A DNA stretch of 64,000 bases from Brevundimonas variabilis. GTDB lineage: Bacteria > Pseudomonadota > Alphaproteobacteria > Caulobacterales > Caulobacteraceae. The first letter of the stretch is position 1. Every line of letters starts with the position of its first letter. The DNA is taken from NCBI RefSeq assembly GCF_014199945.1, contig NZ_JACHOR010000002.1:1-64000 (forward strand). The letters run 5' to 3'. The notes under the pieces are model-generated. The model saw only the letters and a program-made list of their open reading frames with translations, had not been told where the DNA came from and did not search any database. Below, piece after piece: positions 45,501 to 55,867 of this stretch. The translations under genes and the position numbers were made by a program.

Positions 45501-45683
45501 ATGGCTGTTCCGAAGCGCAAAGTATCACCCTCGCGTCGCAACATGCGCCGCGCCCACGACGCCCTCGGCACCAATGCGTACACCGAGGACAAGGACACGG
45601 GCGAGCTGCGCCGTTCGCACCACATCGACCTGAAGACGGGCACCTATCGCGGCCGTCAGGTTCTGACGCCCAAGGAAGACTAG
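45501..45683 (+). CDS. rpmF: 50S ribosomal protein L32
   Basis: The 60-residue protein starts [22 protein letters not shown], the universal L32 head, and ends [10 protein letters not shown]. The zinc-binding Cys pairs found in some L32 proteins are absent, as is normal in alphaproteobacteria. The gene stands alone between two stem-loops; it is preceded by a short leader, and a good terminator follows 58 bases later. Confidence 0.97.
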   Translation: MAVPKRKVSPSRRNMRRAHDALGTNAYTEDKDTGELRRSHHIDLKTGTYRGRQVLTPKED

Positions 45684-45741
45684 GTCTCTGTTCGATGCGG
45701 CGCTTCGCGCGCCGGTCGAAATCTGAACCCGTGATTCGTTG

Positions 45742-45772
45742 ACGCCGCGCGATAGCCTCGCGCGGCGTTTTC
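45742..45772 (+). terminator. Intrinsic terminator of rpmF
   Basis: A 10-bp stem ACGCCGCGCG/CGCGCGGCGT (45742-45751 with 45759-45768) with a 7-base loop is followed by TTTTCG. It lies 58 bases after the rpmF stop. Confidence 0.88.
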
Positions 45773-45811
45773 GTGCGTTATGGGGGTCTGTTCTACGGCT
45801 CCAGGAGATTC

Positions 45812-46450
45812 ATGATGGTTCGTATTGTCCGCCCGGCGGGTCTGGTGACCCTGATGCTCGCGACGGCCCTTGTTGGCTGTGATCAGCTTCAGCCGCAAAA
45901 GACGAGCGAACCGGCCGCTCCGGCTCCAGCCGCCGCGCCTGCAGCTGGGACACCTGCCACGCCTGCGACCCCGCTCATCCTCACTGCCCAGGGCTGGGGG
46001 CCGCTGGGCATCGGCATGACGAAGACCCTTGTCATCGAAGCCTTGGGCCCGGACGCCACACCCGCGACCGTCGGGGGTGCCGAACCGGGTTTGTGCGAAC
46101 AATTCCGGCCACAACGCGCGCCGGCCGGCACTCTGGTGATGATCGAGAACGGACGCCTGAGCCGTATCTCGCTGGTCGAGGGCTCGACCCTGAAGACCGA
46201 GCGCGGCTTCGGCGTCGGATCGACCGCGGCGGAGATCAAGGCCGCCTATGGCGGTGCCGTCGTGTCCCAGCCGCACAAGTATGAGGCTGCACCGGCCGAG
46301 GACCTGTTCGTCTGGTCCAACGGCGGGTCAACGGCCTATGTTCAGGATCCCGACGCCCGCGGCATCCGCTACGAGATCGGCACCGACGGCAAGGTCAAGG
46401 CCGTCCACGCCGGTGGACCTTCGATCCAGCTGGTCGAGGGCTGTTCCTGA
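45812..46450 (+). CDS. Putative lipoprotein of unknown function
   Basis: The 212-residue product has a lipoprotein signal: hydrophobic GLVTLMLATALVGC with the lipobox LVGC, then a Pro/Ala-rich linker (about 30-65). The globular part contains GWGPLGIGMTKTLVIEAL, RPQRAPAGTLVMIENGRLSRISL and a repeated-looking second module GFGVGSTAAEIKAAYGG, ending VHAGGPSIQLVEGC. The two modules resemble small SH3- or BON-like repeats but I cannot name them. AGGAG at 45803-45807 fits the ATGs at 45812/45815. It abuts the convergent symporter gene. Confidence 0.72.
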   Translation: MMVRIVRPAGLVTLMLATALVGCDQLQPQKTSEPAAPAPAAAPAAGTPATPATPLILTAQGWGPLGIGMTKTLVIEALGPDATPATVGGAEPGLCEQFRPQRAPAGTLVMIENGRLSRISLVEGSTLKTERGFGVGSTAAEIKAAYGGAVVSQPHKYEAAPAEDLFVWSNGGSTAYVQDPDARGIRYEIGTDGKVKAVHAGGPSIQLVEGCS

Positions 46451-47740
46451 TCAGATTCCGGCGGCGCGGGCGGTCTCGGGCGTATCCAGCTCGGGATCGC
46501 CCGGCAGCCAGGCGACCTGACCGTCATAGATGCCCTGGTCCAGCAGGCCCTCTTCCCTGGCGACCAGCACGGGCACCAGCATCTGGCCCGTGACATTGGT
46601 GGCCGTGCGCATCATGTCGATGATCCGGTCTATGGCAACGATATAGCCGATCCCCTCCAGCGGCAGTCCGGCCGTCGACAGGGTCAGGGTCAGCATCACG
46701 ATGCTGGTTCCCGGCACGCCCGCCGTTCCCAGCGACCCCAGAACGGCTGTCAGGCCGATGAGGACGTACTGCGTCAGGCTCAGCTCGATCCCGAAATACT
46801 GGGCGATGAAGATCGCCGCGATGGCGGGATAGATGGCCCCGCACCCATCCATCTTGACGTTGGCACCGAGCGGCACGGCGAAGGCGGCATAGGCCTGGGG
46901 CACGCCGAGGCGCTCTACCGTCTGGCGCAGGGTGATCGGCAATGTGCCCAGCGATGACGATGTCGCGAATGCCGTTTGCTGGGCCGCGAACGCGCCACGA
47001 AAGAAGCTCGCCGCCTTCAGCCCGTGCAGCTTCAGCAGCCCCGAATAGACGATCAGGATTTGGAACAGGCAGGCCGCATAGATGGCGATGATGAATCTGC
47101 CCAGGGGCAGCAGGGCCTCCCAGCCATAACCCCCGACCACCGATCCGATCAGGCCAAACACGCCGATGGGGGTCAGCTGGATCACCCAGCGGGTAATGCG
47201 GAAGATGATCGCCGCTCCCTCGTCGACGAGCCGCCGCGCATTCGCCGCCCGATCGCCCAGCGCCACCAGCGCGGCCCCGATCAGGGCCGAGAAGAAGATG
47301 ATCTGCAGCACCTTGCCCTCGCTCAACGCCGTGAAGGGATTGGTTGGAACGATGCCGATCAGAACGTCCAGCGGCGTGGGAATTTCCCGCTCCCGGACCT
47401 CGCCGAGGGGCAGGTTCGTCAAGCCCAGTCCTGGATTGATCAGATGCCCGAAAGCGAACCCGACCAGCACCGCCAGCAGCGAGGTGATCGCGAACCACAG
47501 GATCGTTCGCGCTCCCAGACGCACCGCCCCGGCCCCTTCGCCCAGTTTGGCGATCGACGAGGCGATGGTGAACAGCACCAAGGGCGCAACCACCATCCGG
47601 ATGAGGTTCAGATAGACGTCGCCGATCGGCTGCAGCCAGACCTCGGCCTGCTCGCGCAGGATCAGCCCGGCAAGGATACCGAGGGCAAACCCTGCAGCGG
47701 TGCGCTGCCACAGGGGAATGGCGAAGAAACGTTGGAGCAT
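46451..47740 (-). CDS. Dicarboxylate/amino-acid:cation symporter (DAACS family)
   Basis: The 429-residue membrane protein has the architecture of GltP/DctA: about eight helices with re-entrant hairpins, the serine-rich AFATSSSLGTLPITLRQTVERLG motif, and PLGANVKMDGCGAIYPAIAAIFIA, followed by GTAGVPGTSIVMLTLTLSTAGLP. It imports C4-dicarboxylates or acidic/neutral amino acids with Na+ or H+; which one is not decided here. It starts at 47740 and faces no operon partner. Confidence 0.92.
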   Translation of the reverse strand: MLQRFFAIPLWQRTAAGFALGILAGLILREQAEVWLQPIGDVYLNLIRMVVAPLVLFTIASSIAKLGEGAGAVRLGARTILWFAITSLLAVLVGFAFGHLINPGLGLTNLPLGEVREREIPTPLDVLIGIVPTNPFTALSEGKVLQIIFFSALIGAALVALGDRAANARRLVDEGAAIIFRITRWVIQLTPIGVFGLIGSVVGGYGWEALLPLGRFIIAIYAACLFQILIVYSGLLKLHGLKAASFFRGAFAAQQTAFATSSSLGTLPITLRQTVERLGVPQAYAAFAVPLGANVKMDGCGAIYPAIAAIFIAQYFGIELSLTQYVLIGLTAVLGSLGTAGVPGTSIVMLTLTLSTAGLPLEGIGYIVAIDRIIDMMRTATNVTGQMLVPVLVAREEGLLDQGIYDGQVAWLPGDPELDTPETARAAGI

Positions 47741-47856
47741 GGGGCAGCTTTCGGCGGCGGCGCGTCCGGTCTTTGCGCACCGACGGCAGAAATCCGCAAC
47801 GCCTCCGGGGACGACGGTTTCAGCACCCGGGGTTTAGAAAATCTCGTCCGCTCGGT

Positions 47857-48657
47857 TCAGCCCTGCCGGTCAGCCCCCGACGGTGCTGGCGCGCCTCCGG
47901 GGCTGTGGACGCCATTCGGGGCGTTCATGCGAGCGAACACGGCATCATAGTCGCCGCGCGCCTCTGCCTCGCTGAGAAACTTCACCCGCTCCACCAGAAC
48001 CTCGTCATGACCGGCCTCGAACAGGGCGACGCTTTCGGATGTGAAGTCGGCCAGAGGCATGGACCGGGGATCCTGGGCATGGCCAGGCATCACTTCCGTC
48101 GCCACGGCAGGCGGAGCCCACTCGACCACCCTGACCGATGTGTCCTTCAACTGATGCCGCAAGGACTGGCTCCAGGAATGGATGGCGGCCTTGGTCGCGC
48201 AATAGGTGGGGGTGACGGCCAGCGGCACGAAGGCCAGTCCCGAAGACACGGTGACCACGGTCGCCGACGGCCGGGTCATCAGATGCGGCAGTAGCGCCGC
48301 GGTCAGTCGGATCGTCCCCAACAGGTTGGTCGTGACGATATCCTCGACCAGTGCCAGGTCGATGACCCCCTGGGACAGATCCTCGGATTTCATGATCCCC
48401 GCATTGTTGACCACGACGTTCAGGTCGGGGTGGTCGGCGATCACCTGGGCGGCGAAGGCGGTGATGGCTGCCGCGTCGCCGACGTCCAGCACCGCGAACG
48501 CCATTCCCGGATGGGCGGCTGCGACCTCTGCCAGGGCCTCGCGCCGGCGCCCGGCGATGATCACCTTGGCCCCCTTGGCATGCAGCGCCTCGGCAAAGGC
48601 GCGCCCAATCCCGGAGCCGCCACCGGTGATCAGGACGGTGTCCTTGGTGGTATCCAT
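47857..48657 (-). CDS. Short-chain dehydrogenase/reductase (DltE-like)
   Basis: The 266-residue SDR has the NAD(P) motif LITGGGSGIGRAFAEAL, VVNNAGIM, the catalytic Ser in TVSSGLAFVPLAVTPTYCATKAA with Tyr/Lys of YxxxK, and a C-terminal extension. It is close to the classical group annotated DltE or YueD, substrate unknown. It lies 116 bases downstream of the symporter start on the same strand, with no sign of coupling. Confidence 0.88.
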   Translation of the reverse strand: MDTTKDTVLITGGGSGIGRAFAEALHAKGAKVIIAGRRREALAEVAAAHPGMAFAVLDVGDAAAITAFAAQVIADHPDLNVVVNNAGIMKSEDLSQGVIDLALVEDIVTTNLLGTIRLTAALLPHLMTRPSATVVTVSSGLAFVPLAVTPTYCATKAAIHSWSQSLRHQLKDTSVRVVEWAPPAVATEVMPGHAQDPRSMPLADFTSESVALFEAGHDEVLVERVKFLSEAEARGDYDAVFARMNAPNGVHSPGGAPAPSGADRQG

Positions 48658-48740
48658 CTTGCGTTCCTCAGGGTCTCGCGGTGCTGAAGCCGCCGGCCTG
48701 CCCGGCGTTCCGGCATGTCGTCAGTGTCGGTGCGCCTGTC

Positions 48741-49424
48741 CTAGCGGCGAAGCAAAAGCGCGTCGACAGCGGCAGGCAGGTCTGCGAACCGGTCGATCGT
48801 GACATCGCCGCCCAGTTGCTCCGGCGGGACATCGCCATAGCCGAAGCTGCAGACGACGCAGGGAATGCCCGCATTCCGCGCGGTGCCCGTGTCCGTCGAG
48901 GCATCCCCGACCATGACAGCCCGCGCCGGGTCGCCCCCAGCCAGTTGCACAGCCTCGATCACATGGGCGCCGTCGGGCTTGCGTGCCGACACCCGGTCCG
49001 GACCGGCCACCACCGCGAAATGGCGGGCGAGATCCAGCTTGCCGATCAGGGTCTCCGACAGGTCGGTCCGCTTGTTGGTGGCGACGCAGAGAATGGCCCC
49101 GCGCGCCGACAGGGCATCCAGCGTCTCGACCACGCCCTCGAACGGCCGGGTCAGGTGGTCGATATGGGCCACATAGTCGGCGATGAAGTGATCGAACAGC
49201 TCGGGCCGGGCCGCCTCGTCCCAGGTCGCACCCGCCTCGGCGAAGCCGTGCCGCAGCAACGCCCGGGCCCCATGGCCCACCAGATGCCGGGCCGATGACA
49301 GGGGCACCGGCGCAAATCCCTCGATCGCCAGCATCCGGTTCAGCGTCCCGATCAGGTCCGGGGCCGAGTCGACCAGGGTCCCGTCGAGGTCAAAGGCGAT
49401 GGTCACGCCGGTCAGGTCGTTCAT
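48741..49424 (-). CDS. gph: Phosphoglycolate phosphatase (HAD family)
   Basis: The 227-residue HAD phosphatase removes phosphate from 2-phosphoglycolate. It has motif [15 protein letters not shown] near the start with the nucleophile Asp, the cap helices, motif [11 protein letters not shown], the Lys of SARKPDG and motif [17 protein letters not shown]. It is divergent from glmU with an 80-base gap holding both promoters. Other small-molecule phosphatase roles are possible for this subgroup. Confidence 0.9.
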   Translation of the reverse strand: MNDLTGVTIAFDLDGTLVDSAPDLIGTLNRMLAIEGFAPVPLSSARHLVGHGARALLRHGFAEAGATWDEAARPELFDHFIADYVAHIDHLTRPFEGVVETLDALSARGAILCVATNKRTDLSETLIGKLDLARHFAVVAGPDRVSARKPDGAHVIEAVQLAGGDPARAVMVGDASTDTGTARNAGIPCVVCSFGYGDVPPEQLGGDVTIDRFADLPAAVDALLLRR

Positions 49425-49504
49425 GGCATCATCCGAAGGCTCGCGAAGGCCCGCCCTTTGGGCTAGATCGCTGGCGACGACAAGCCGCCCGGGACCGATC
49501 CGAC

Positions 49505-50848
49505 ATGACGCCAGACGCCGCGCCGCGCGCAGCCATCATTCTCGCTGCCGGCCAGGGCACACGTATGAAGTCGCCCCTGCCCAAGGTGCTGCACCCCGTC
49601 GGGCACAGGGCCATGCTGGATCATGCCATCGACGCGGCCGAGGCCCTGGGCTGCGAGCGAATCGTGGTCGTGGTCGGCACCCATGCGCCGCAGGTCCGCG
49701 ACCACGTGGTCGCGCGGCTGGGCGAGGCGGCCATCGCCGTTCAGGACCCGCCGCTGGGCACCGGCCATGCGGTCCGCGCGGCAGAGGCTGCCCTTGCCGG
49801 GTTCGAGGGCGAGGTGGTGGTCACCTATGGTGACGTGCCCCTGCTCAAGGCCGCAGACATCGCGCCGGTCTTCGGCGGGCAGGGGGTGACGGTCATCGGC
49901 TTCGAGGCGCGCGATCCCGGCGCCTACGGACGGTTGGTCATGGAGGGCGACACCCTGTCGGCCATCACCGAGGCCAAGGAGGCGTCGGCCGAGGTCCTGG
50001 CCCTCACGACCTGCAACTCGGGCGTCATGGCCGCGCCGGCAGGCCTGCTGTTCTCGCTGCTGGGCGAAGTGACCAATTCCAATGCCAAGGGCGAATACTA
50101 TCTGACCGACGTGGTCGAACTGGCCCGCAAGCGCGGGGCCCCGACCCGGGCCGTCATGGCGGGAGAGGATGCCGTCATGGGCGTCAATGCCCAGGCCGAA
50201 CTCGCCCAGGCCGAGGCCCTGTTCCAGTCCGTCCAGCGCGATGCTTTCCTCGCCGCCGGCGTGACGATGAGTGCGCCCGAGACGGTGCATTTCGCCTGGG
50301 ACACCGAAATCGGCGCCGGAACCGTGATCGAGCCTTTCGTCGTCTTCGGACCCGGCGCCCGTGTGGCCGAGGGGGCACGCATTCGCAGCTTCAGCCATCT
50401 CGAGGGGGCTTCCGTCGCCAGCGGGGCCGAGGTCGGCCCCTATGCCCGGCTGCGTCCCGGCGCGACCCTGGGCGAGGGGGTCAAGGTCGGCAATTTCGTC
50501 GAGGTCAAGAACGTCAGCATGGCGGCCGGGGCCAAGGCCAATCACCTCAGCTATCTGGGCGACGGTTCGGTGGGCGAGGGCGCAAACATCGGCGCCGGAA
50601 CGATTTTCTGCAACTACGACGGCTACAACAAGGCCCGGACCGAGATCGGGGCCGGCGCCTTCGTCGGCTCGAACTCGGCGCTCGTGGCCCCGGTCAGCAT
50701 CGGGGCAGGGGCCATCGTCGGGTCGGGCTCGGTGATCGTCGAGGACGTCCCCGCCGACGCCATGGCGCTCGGACGCGGCCGTCAGGTCAACAAGCCGGAG
50801 GCCGGCGCGGCCTTCCGCGCCAAGGCAAGGGCGAAGAAAAAGTCATGA
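49505..50848 (+). CDS. glmU: Bifunctional UDP-GlcNAc pyrophosphorylase / GlcN-1-P acetyltransferase
   Basis: The 447-residue enzyme makes UDP-GlcNAc for peptidoglycan and lipopolysaccharide. The N-terminal domain has [23 protein letters not shown] and YGDVPLL; the C-terminal left-handed beta-helix (about 245-447) has hexapeptide repeats with [20 protein letters not shown] and NYDGYNK. The C-terminus is basic (KARAKKKS). The ATG at 49505 is chosen; upstream codons are in gph promoter space. It overlaps rpiA by ATGA. Confidence 0.97.
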   Translation: MTPDAAPRAAIILAAGQGTRMKSPLPKVLHPVGHRAMLDHAIDAAEALGCERIVVVVGTHAPQVRDHVVARLGEAAIAVQDPPLGTGHAVRAAEAALAGFEGEVVVTYGDVPLLKAADIAPVFGGQGVTVIGFEARDPGAYGRLVMEGDTLSAITEAKEASAEVLALTTCNSGVMAAPAGLLFSLLGEVTNSNAKGEYYLTDVVELARKRGAPTRAVMAGEDAVMGVNAQAELAQAEALFQSVQRDAFLAAGVTMSAPETVHFAWDTEIGAGTVIEPFVVFGPGARVAEGARIRSFSHLEGASVASGAEVGPYARLRPGATLGEGVKVGNFVEVKNVSMAAGAKANHLSYLGDGSVGEGANIGAGTIFCNYDGYNKARTEIGAGAFVGSNSALVAPVSIGAGAIVGSGSVIVEDVPADAMALGRGRQVNKPEAGAAFRAKARAKKKS

Positions 50849-51528
50849 GCGACCTGCAGAAACGCCTCGCCGGTGAAGCGGCCGCCCTGCGCGTCGAGGC
50901 CGGGATGGTCGTCGGTCTCGGCACCGGCTCCACGGCCGCCTGGTTCGTCAAGGCCCTGGCCGAGCGCAAGCTTGCGGGCCTGCGCTGCGTCCCGACGTCG
51001 GAGAAGACGGCGGATCTGGCGCGCGAGCTGGGTCTGCCGCTCTCGACCCTGGATGACACGCCACGCATCGACCTGACGGTCGACGGTGCCGACGAGGTCG
51101 GCCCCGGTCTGGCCCTGATCAAGGGCGGCGGCGCGGCCCTGCTGCGCGAGAAACTGGTCTGGGAGGCCTCCGCCCGCTGCATCGTCATCGCCGACGAGGC
51201 CAAGGTGGTGCCGGTCCTGGGGGCCTTCGCCCTGCCGATCGAGGTCGTGGCCTTTGGTCACAAGACCACGGCCAATCGCATCGCCGACGTCCTGATGGAC
51301 CATGATATCGGCATGCCCGCGCGCCTGCGTCAGGCAGACCGGGGCGTGGTCCGGACCGACGGCGGCAATGTCATCTATGACGCCCTGTGCCAGGCGATCC
51401 ACGACCCGGTGCGGCTGGCGGACGACCTGAAACTGATCACGGGCGTCGTCGAACACGGCCTGTTCCTCGACCTCGCGGACGAGGCCATCATCGGAACCGA
51501 CGACGGGGTGCGGGCGATCCTGCCCTGA
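50845..51528 (+). CDS. rpiA: Ribose-5-phosphate isomerase A
   Basis: The 227-residue isomerase interconverts ribose-5-P and ribulose-5-P in the pentose phosphate pathway. It has [27 protein letters not shown], the catalytic [25 protein letters not shown] segment, and the C-terminal [19 protein letters not shown]. It is coupled to glmU by a 4-base overlap, so both are expressed from one message. Confidence 0.97.
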   Translation: MSDLQKRLAGEAAALRVEAGMVVGLGTGSTAAWFVKALAERKLAGLRCVPTSEKTADLARELGLPLSTLDDTPRIDLTVDGADEVGPGLALIKGGGAALLREKLVWEASARCIVIADEAKVVPVLGAFALPIEVVAFGHKTTANRIADVLMDHDIGMPARLRQADRGVVRTDGGNVIYDALCQAIHDPVRLADDLKLITGVVEHGLFLDLADEAIIGTDDGVRAILP

Positions 51529-51618
51529 CCTTGCCGGAACCGGGCCGGCTCCCTAACTGCTGGCATCGGGGCGGTATCCGGGAATGTCCCGCAGACCTCG
51601 CCCTGACGTCCGGACCTG

Positions 51619-51690
51619 ATTCCAGACAATCCAGACGATCCAGACACTCGCCGCGATCGAGACGATCGAGACGATCACGACGATTGAGAC
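51619..51690 (+). repeat. 9-bp tandem repeat, eight units, upstream of gor
   Basis: Eight contiguous 9-base units with consensus GATCSAGAC fill 51619-51690; the fourth unit (ACTCGCCGC) is most diverged and units 5 and 6 are identical. The array ends 32 bases before the gor ATG, in the 194-base gap after rpiA. Its period and position suggest protein-binding sites or slippage-derived sequence. Confidence 0.85.
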
Positions 51691-51722
51691 TGTGTTTTTG
51701 CAGTCCCTGACCGGAGCTCCGC

Positions 51723-53102
51723 ATGACGGCCTACGACTACGACCTGTTCGTCATCGGCGCAGGCTCCGGCGGTGTGCGGGCGGCCCGGCTGACCGCCCTG
51801 GGGGGCAAGCGGGTCGGCATTGCCGAGGAGCACCGCGTCGGCGGCACCTGCGTGATCCGGGGCTGCGTGCCCAAGAAATTCATGGTGATGGCGTCGGACT
51901 TCACCCACCAGTTCGAGACCGCCGAAGGCTATGGCTGGTCCGTCGAGGCCTCCTTCGACTGGGCGAAATTCATGGAGAGCAAGGACGTCGAGATCGCCCG
52001 CCTGTCGGGCATCTATGCCGCCAACCTCGGCAAGGCCGGGGTCGACCTGATCCATGGCCGCGCGGTGCTCAAGGACGCTCACACCGTCGAGATCCTGGGC
52101 AAGGACCAGACGATCACCGCCGAACGGATCCTGATCGCGACCGGTGGTCGCCCCTGGCTGCCAGAAGACCTGCCGGGGATCGAGCACGCCATTACGTCAG
52201 AGGAAGCCTTTCATCTGCCGGAGCTTCCCAAACGTATCCTGATTGCCGGCGGCGGCTATATCGCGGTCGAGTTTGCGGGCATCTTCGCCGGTCTGGGGGT
52301 CGAGACCACCCTGATCTATCGCGGGCCCAATATCCTGCGCGGCTTTGATGACGACGTCCGCGCCCATCTGGCGGGCGAAATCGAGAAACGCGGCATCAAG
52401 GTCATCCTGGGCTGCCAGCACACGTCGATCGAGAAGACCGAAACCGGTCTGCTGAACCGTCTGGAGAGCGGCCACGACATCGAGACGGACGTCGTCATGT
52501 TCGCCACCGGCCGCGTGCCGCACGTCCGCTCGCTCGGGCTGGAAACCGCCGGGGTCGAATTGAACGACAACGGCGCGATCAAGGTCGACACCCTGTCGAA
52601 GACTACTGCAGACAACATCTGGGCCATCGGCGATGTGACCGACCGGATGAACCTGACGCCGGTCGCGATCCGGGAGGCGGTTGCTTTTCACGAAACCGTC
52701 TATCGCGACAATCCCCAGCATTTCGACTACGAGGCCGTGGCCACGGCGGTCTTCAGCCAGCCGCCGGTCGGCATCGTCGGCCTGTCCGAGGGCGAGGCTC
52801 GGCGCACCTGCTCCAAGGGGATCGACGTCTATGTGACCCGGTTCCGGCCGATGAAATACGCCTTCACAGGTTCGGATGAGCGGATGCTGATGAAGCTGGT
52901 GGTCGATCAGGACACCCAGCGGGTGGTCGGCGTCCACATCGTCGGGCCAGAGGCGCCGGAGATGATCCAGCTTGCTGCCATCGCCGTGAAGGCCGGCCTC
53001 ACCAAGGCCCAGTGGGATGCGACCTGCGCCGTTCACCCCACAATGGCCGAGGAGCTGGTGACGCTGAAAGAGAAACAGACGGCGTCGAGCGGGGCTGTGT
53101 GA
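51723..53102 (+). CDS. gor: Glutathione-disulfide reductase
   Basis: The 459-residue FAD enzyme reduces GSSG with NADPH. It has FAD motif [19 protein letters not shown], the redox disulfide C43/C48 in [13 protein letters not shown], the second dinucleotide fold [21 protein letters not shown], and the C-terminal [11 protein letters not shown] with the proton-shuttling His. The CVIRGC disulfide loop is typical of alphaproteobacterial Gor. It stands alone; GGAGCT lies near the start. The upstream 9-bp repeats may affect expression. Confidence 0.95.
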   Translation: MTAYDYDLFVIGAGSGGVRAARLTALGGKRVGIAEEHRVGGTCVIRGCVPKKFMVMASDFTHQFETAEGYGWSVEASFDWAKFMESKDVEIARLSGIYAANLGKAGVDLIHGRAVLKDAHTVEILGKDQTITAERILIATGGRPWLPEDLPGIEHAITSEEAFHLPELPKRILIAGGGYIAVEFAGIFAGLGVETTLIYRGPNILRGFDDDVRAHLAGEIEKRGIKVILGCQHTSIEKTETGLLNRLESGHDIETDVVMFATGRVPHVRSLGLETAGVELNDNGAIKVDTLSKTTADNIWAIGDVTDRMNLTPVAIREAVAFHETVYRDNPQHFDYEAVATAVFSQPPVGIVGLSEGEARRTCSKGIDVYVTRFRPMKYAFTGSDERMLMKLVVDQDTQRVVGVHIVGPEAPEMIQLAAIAVKAGLTKAQWDATCAVHPTMAEELVTLKEKQTASSGAV

Positions 53103-53172
53103 TCCGGGTGACAAACGTCGCAATTCTCGCAGTTTCGTTGTTCCGGGGCGGCGTCTGGCCTATTCTGTTGAA

Positions 53173-54543
53173 ATGAACACGCGTTGGACCCCCGAAAGCT
53201 GGAGAAACAAGCCCGTTGTGCAGATGCCGACGGACTATCCGGATCCTGCTGCCCTAGCGGCCGTCGAGGATGAATTGCGGGCCCTGCCGCCCCTCGTCTT
53301 CGCTGGCGAGGCCCGGCGGCTGACCGCCAAGCTCGCCCAAGTCGAGGCCGGCGATGCCTTCCTGCTCCAGGGCGGCGACTGCGCCGAGAGCTTCAAGGAG
53401 TTCTCGACCGACAACATCCGCGACACCTTCCGCCTGATCCTCCAGATGGCCGTGGTGCTGACCTTTGCGGGCCGCAAGCCGGTCGTGAAGGTCGGACGGA
53501 TCGCCGGCCAGTTTGCCAAGCCCCGGTCCTCCGGCATCGAGGAAATCGACGGCGTCACCCTGCCCAGCTATCGTGGCGACAACATCAACGGCTCGGCCTT
53601 CACGACCGAAGAGCGGGTGCCCGATCCCCAGCGCCTGCTGCGGGCCTACAACCAGTCGGCCTCGACCCTGAACCTGCTGCGGGCCTTTGCCGGCGGTGGC
53701 TATGCCGACCTTTACAACATCCATCGCTGGACCCTCGGCTTTGCAGATAACGGGGCAGGGGCCCAGTACCGCGAACTGGCCGAGAAGATCACCGAGGCCC
53801 TGGCCTTCATGGAAGCGGTCGGCGTCACCCCCGAGACCCATCCGGATCTCAGCCGCGTCGAGGTCTTCACCTCGCACGAGGCCCTGCTGCTGAACGTCGA
53901 GAGCGCCCTGACTCGCCTGGATGGCGGCTCCGGCGAATGGTTCGATACCTCGGCCCACATGCTCTGGATCGGCGAACGTACCCGTCAGCTGGACGGGGCC
54001 CACGTCGAGTTCATGCGCGGGATCCGGAACCCCATAGGAGTGAAATGCGGACCGACCATGGAGCCGGACGACCTCCTGCCCCTGATCGACGCCCTGAATC
54101 CGGACAACATCCCGGGCCGCCTGACCCTGATCGGCCGCTTTGGTCACGACAAGGTCGGCGACCGTCTGCCGCGCCTGATGAAGGCCGTGAAGGCAGCAGG
54201 CAAGCGCGTCATCTGGTCGATCGATCCGATGCACGGCAACACCCTGAAGGCCGGCAATGGCTACAAGACGCGGCCCTTCGATCGAATCCTGGGCGAGGTG
54301 AAGACCTTCATCGATGTCGCTGAGTCCGAAGGGGTTCATCCCGGCGGCGTTCATCTGGAGATGACCGGCCAGAACGTCACCGAATGCCTCGGCGGGGCCC
54401 AGGCCGTCACCGAGGACGACCTGTCCAGCCGCTATCACACCCACTGTGACCCTCGCCTGAATGCCGACCAGGCCCTGGAACTGGCCTTCCTTGTGGCCGA
54501 ACGGCTGAAATCGGGCCGGATCAGGCAGGCAGAGGCGGCCTGA
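53173..54543 (+). CDS. 3-deoxy-7-phosphoheptulonate synthase, class II
   Basis: The 456-residue enzyme condenses PEP and erythrose-4-P, the first step of aromatic amino-acid synthesis. It is the plant/actinobacterial class II type: [53 protein letters not shown]-like [10 protein letters not shown], and C-terminal [21 protein letters not shown]. Metal ligands are the Cys and His/Glu/Asp in these motifs. The ATG at 53173 is close to a 70-base leader too short for an attenuator. Its last 23 bases overlap the convergent FAD oxidoreductase gene. Confidence 0.95.
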   Translation: MNTRWTPESWRNKPVVQMPTDYPDPAALAAVEDELRALPPLVFAGEARRLTAKLAQVEAGDAFLLQGGDCAESFKEFSTDNIRDTFRLILQMAVVLTFAGRKPVVKVGRIAGQFAKPRSSGIEEIDGVTLPSYRGDNINGSAFTTEERVPDPQRLLRAYNQSASTLNLLRAFAGGGYADLYNIHRWTLGFADNGAGAQYRELAEKITEALAFMEAVGVTPETHPDLSRVEVFTSHEALLLNVESALTRLDGGSGEWFDTSAHMLWIGERTRQLDGAHVEFMRGIRNPIGVKCGPTMEPDDLLPLIDALNPDNIPGRLTLIGRFGHDKVGDRLPRLMKAVKAAGKRVIWSIDPMHGNTLKAGNGYKTRPFDRILGEVKTFIDVAESEGVHPGGVHLEMTGQNVTECLGGAQAVTEDDLSSRYHTHCDPRLNADQALELAFLVAERLKSGRIRQAEAA

Positions 54544-55756
54544 CGGACGGGAACAGCGGCGCGACACGAGAAATCGTTGCCTCTGCCTCGGCCCGGTCAG
54601 GGGTCTCGTCCTCGCTGCCATAGCCGACCATGTCGCCGCCTCGGGTGTTCTGGACGACGATCCCGTCCGGCCTCGGGATGACGGCCACGCCCGCGTAGAA
54701 GAGCGAGTAGTCGACCTCGGGCTGAGGGGCTAGCCAGGCGATCTGTCCCCGCACCGGGGTCATAGTCCGGTCGTGCCAGAGTGCTCTGGCCCCATAGCCG
54801 GTGCAGTTGATGACGACCTTCTCATCCAGGCTTGCGATCTCGGTGGGTGCATGAAACTCGCGGGTCTCGATGCGGCCACCCCCCATCTGGAACTCGGTCA
54901 TCAGCCGGTGGGCCAGTTCGGTGATATTGAACTGCAGGCCCGACCCGAACCGGGCTGAGGCGATGCCGGGAAAGGGCGTCTGCTCGACAGGGATCGCGAC
55001 GCTGCGGGGCACGATGTCGTGCAGGCGCTCTCCGTATTCGGCAAACCGGATTTCCGGCGGCCCCGGTTTGTCCTCTGCCTTTTGCGCTGCCTGCGGTCCC
55101 GGGTTCGCCCTTGCCAGGATGTAGCGGTCCTGGAACACGACGGGGTCGCCCTGGGTCCCCAGATAGGTCTGGTGGGTGGCGAAGGACTCTCTCGACATCC
55201 GCTCCCACAACGCCGGGAAGTCCGGGTCGACCTTGTCGGCGTCGGCGATGCGGCTGTCCGGCGTCCAGGTGCCGGTCGCGCGCATGGAGCGGGTGAAGGG
55301 CGTTCGCTCCCTCGCGTAGATCACGACCCGCGCGCCCAGCCTTTGCAGTTGCAGCGCGGAGGTCAGGCCCAGTGCCCCGCAACCGATCACGGCGATCTCG
55401 GGCGATCCGTTCTCACCGCTGAGCGCCATGGCTTTTCTGGCCGCAATGCCGCTGGATCCCCACGACAGGGACCACCCGCTGCCGCCATGGCCATAGTTGT
55501 GAACCACGAGCGTCTCGCCGACGCGCTCGACGTCGAGCCTCGGACCGGGCGCCCGGAAAGGCCGGGTGCAGACGGTAATCCGGATGATCCGTTCCGGTGC
55601 CATCAGGATCGGCGCGATCCGGCGGGCCGTGAACGCCGGGCGCGGCGCCAGACCCGGTCTCGCGGATGTGGTGCAGGCGGACAGGGCTCCCTGACCCAGA
55701 AAGCCACCCAGCCCGGCCAGAACAGCGCGTCGATGGTTCAGGATCGCACCAGGCAT
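54521..55756 (-). CDS. Exported DAO-like FAD oxidoreductase with permuted motif order
   Basis: The 411-residue protein starts with twin Arg ([17 protein letters not shown]) and a lipobox LSAC (C28), so it is probably a Tat-exported lipoprotein. The D-amino-acid-oxidase C-terminal signature [15 protein letters not shown] appears at residues 86-100, before the FAD-binding VIGCGALG (123-130); usually the order is reversed. The remaining part (to 411) resembles the DAO middle and ends with RVAPLFPSV, which normally precedes the signature. A D-amino-acid or sarcosine-type oxidase activity is inferred. It overlaps the DAHP synthase gene by 23 bases. Confidence 0.8.
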   Translation of the reverse strand: MPGAILNHRRAVLAGLGGFLGQGALSACTTSARPGLAPRPAFTARRIAPILMAPERIIRITVCTRPFRAPGPRLDVERVGETLVVHNYGHGGSGWSLSWGSSGIAARKAMALSGENGSPEIAVIGCGALGLTSALQLQRLGARVVIYARERTPFTRSMRATGTWTPDSRIADADKVDPDFPALWERMSRESFATHQTYLGTQGDPVVFQDRYILARANPGPQAAQKAEDKPGPPEIRFAEYGERLHDIVPRSVAIPVEQTPFPGIASARFGSGLQFNITELAHRLMTEFQMGGGRIETREFHAPTEIASLDEKVVINCTGYGARALWHDRTMTPVRGQIAWLAPQPEVDYSLFYAGVAVIPRPDGIVVQNTRGGDMVGYGSEDETPDRAEAEATISRVAPLFPSVRPPLPA

Positions 55757-55867
55757 CGATTCCCCCCTCCCATCGCCTGCCGACCCTGGATCGGCCGCGA
55801 CCTCGACGCCACATCGTCGCATGATCCAGTTTGCGGACTAATCCCGCGATTGTCTAAGGGATGAGAC

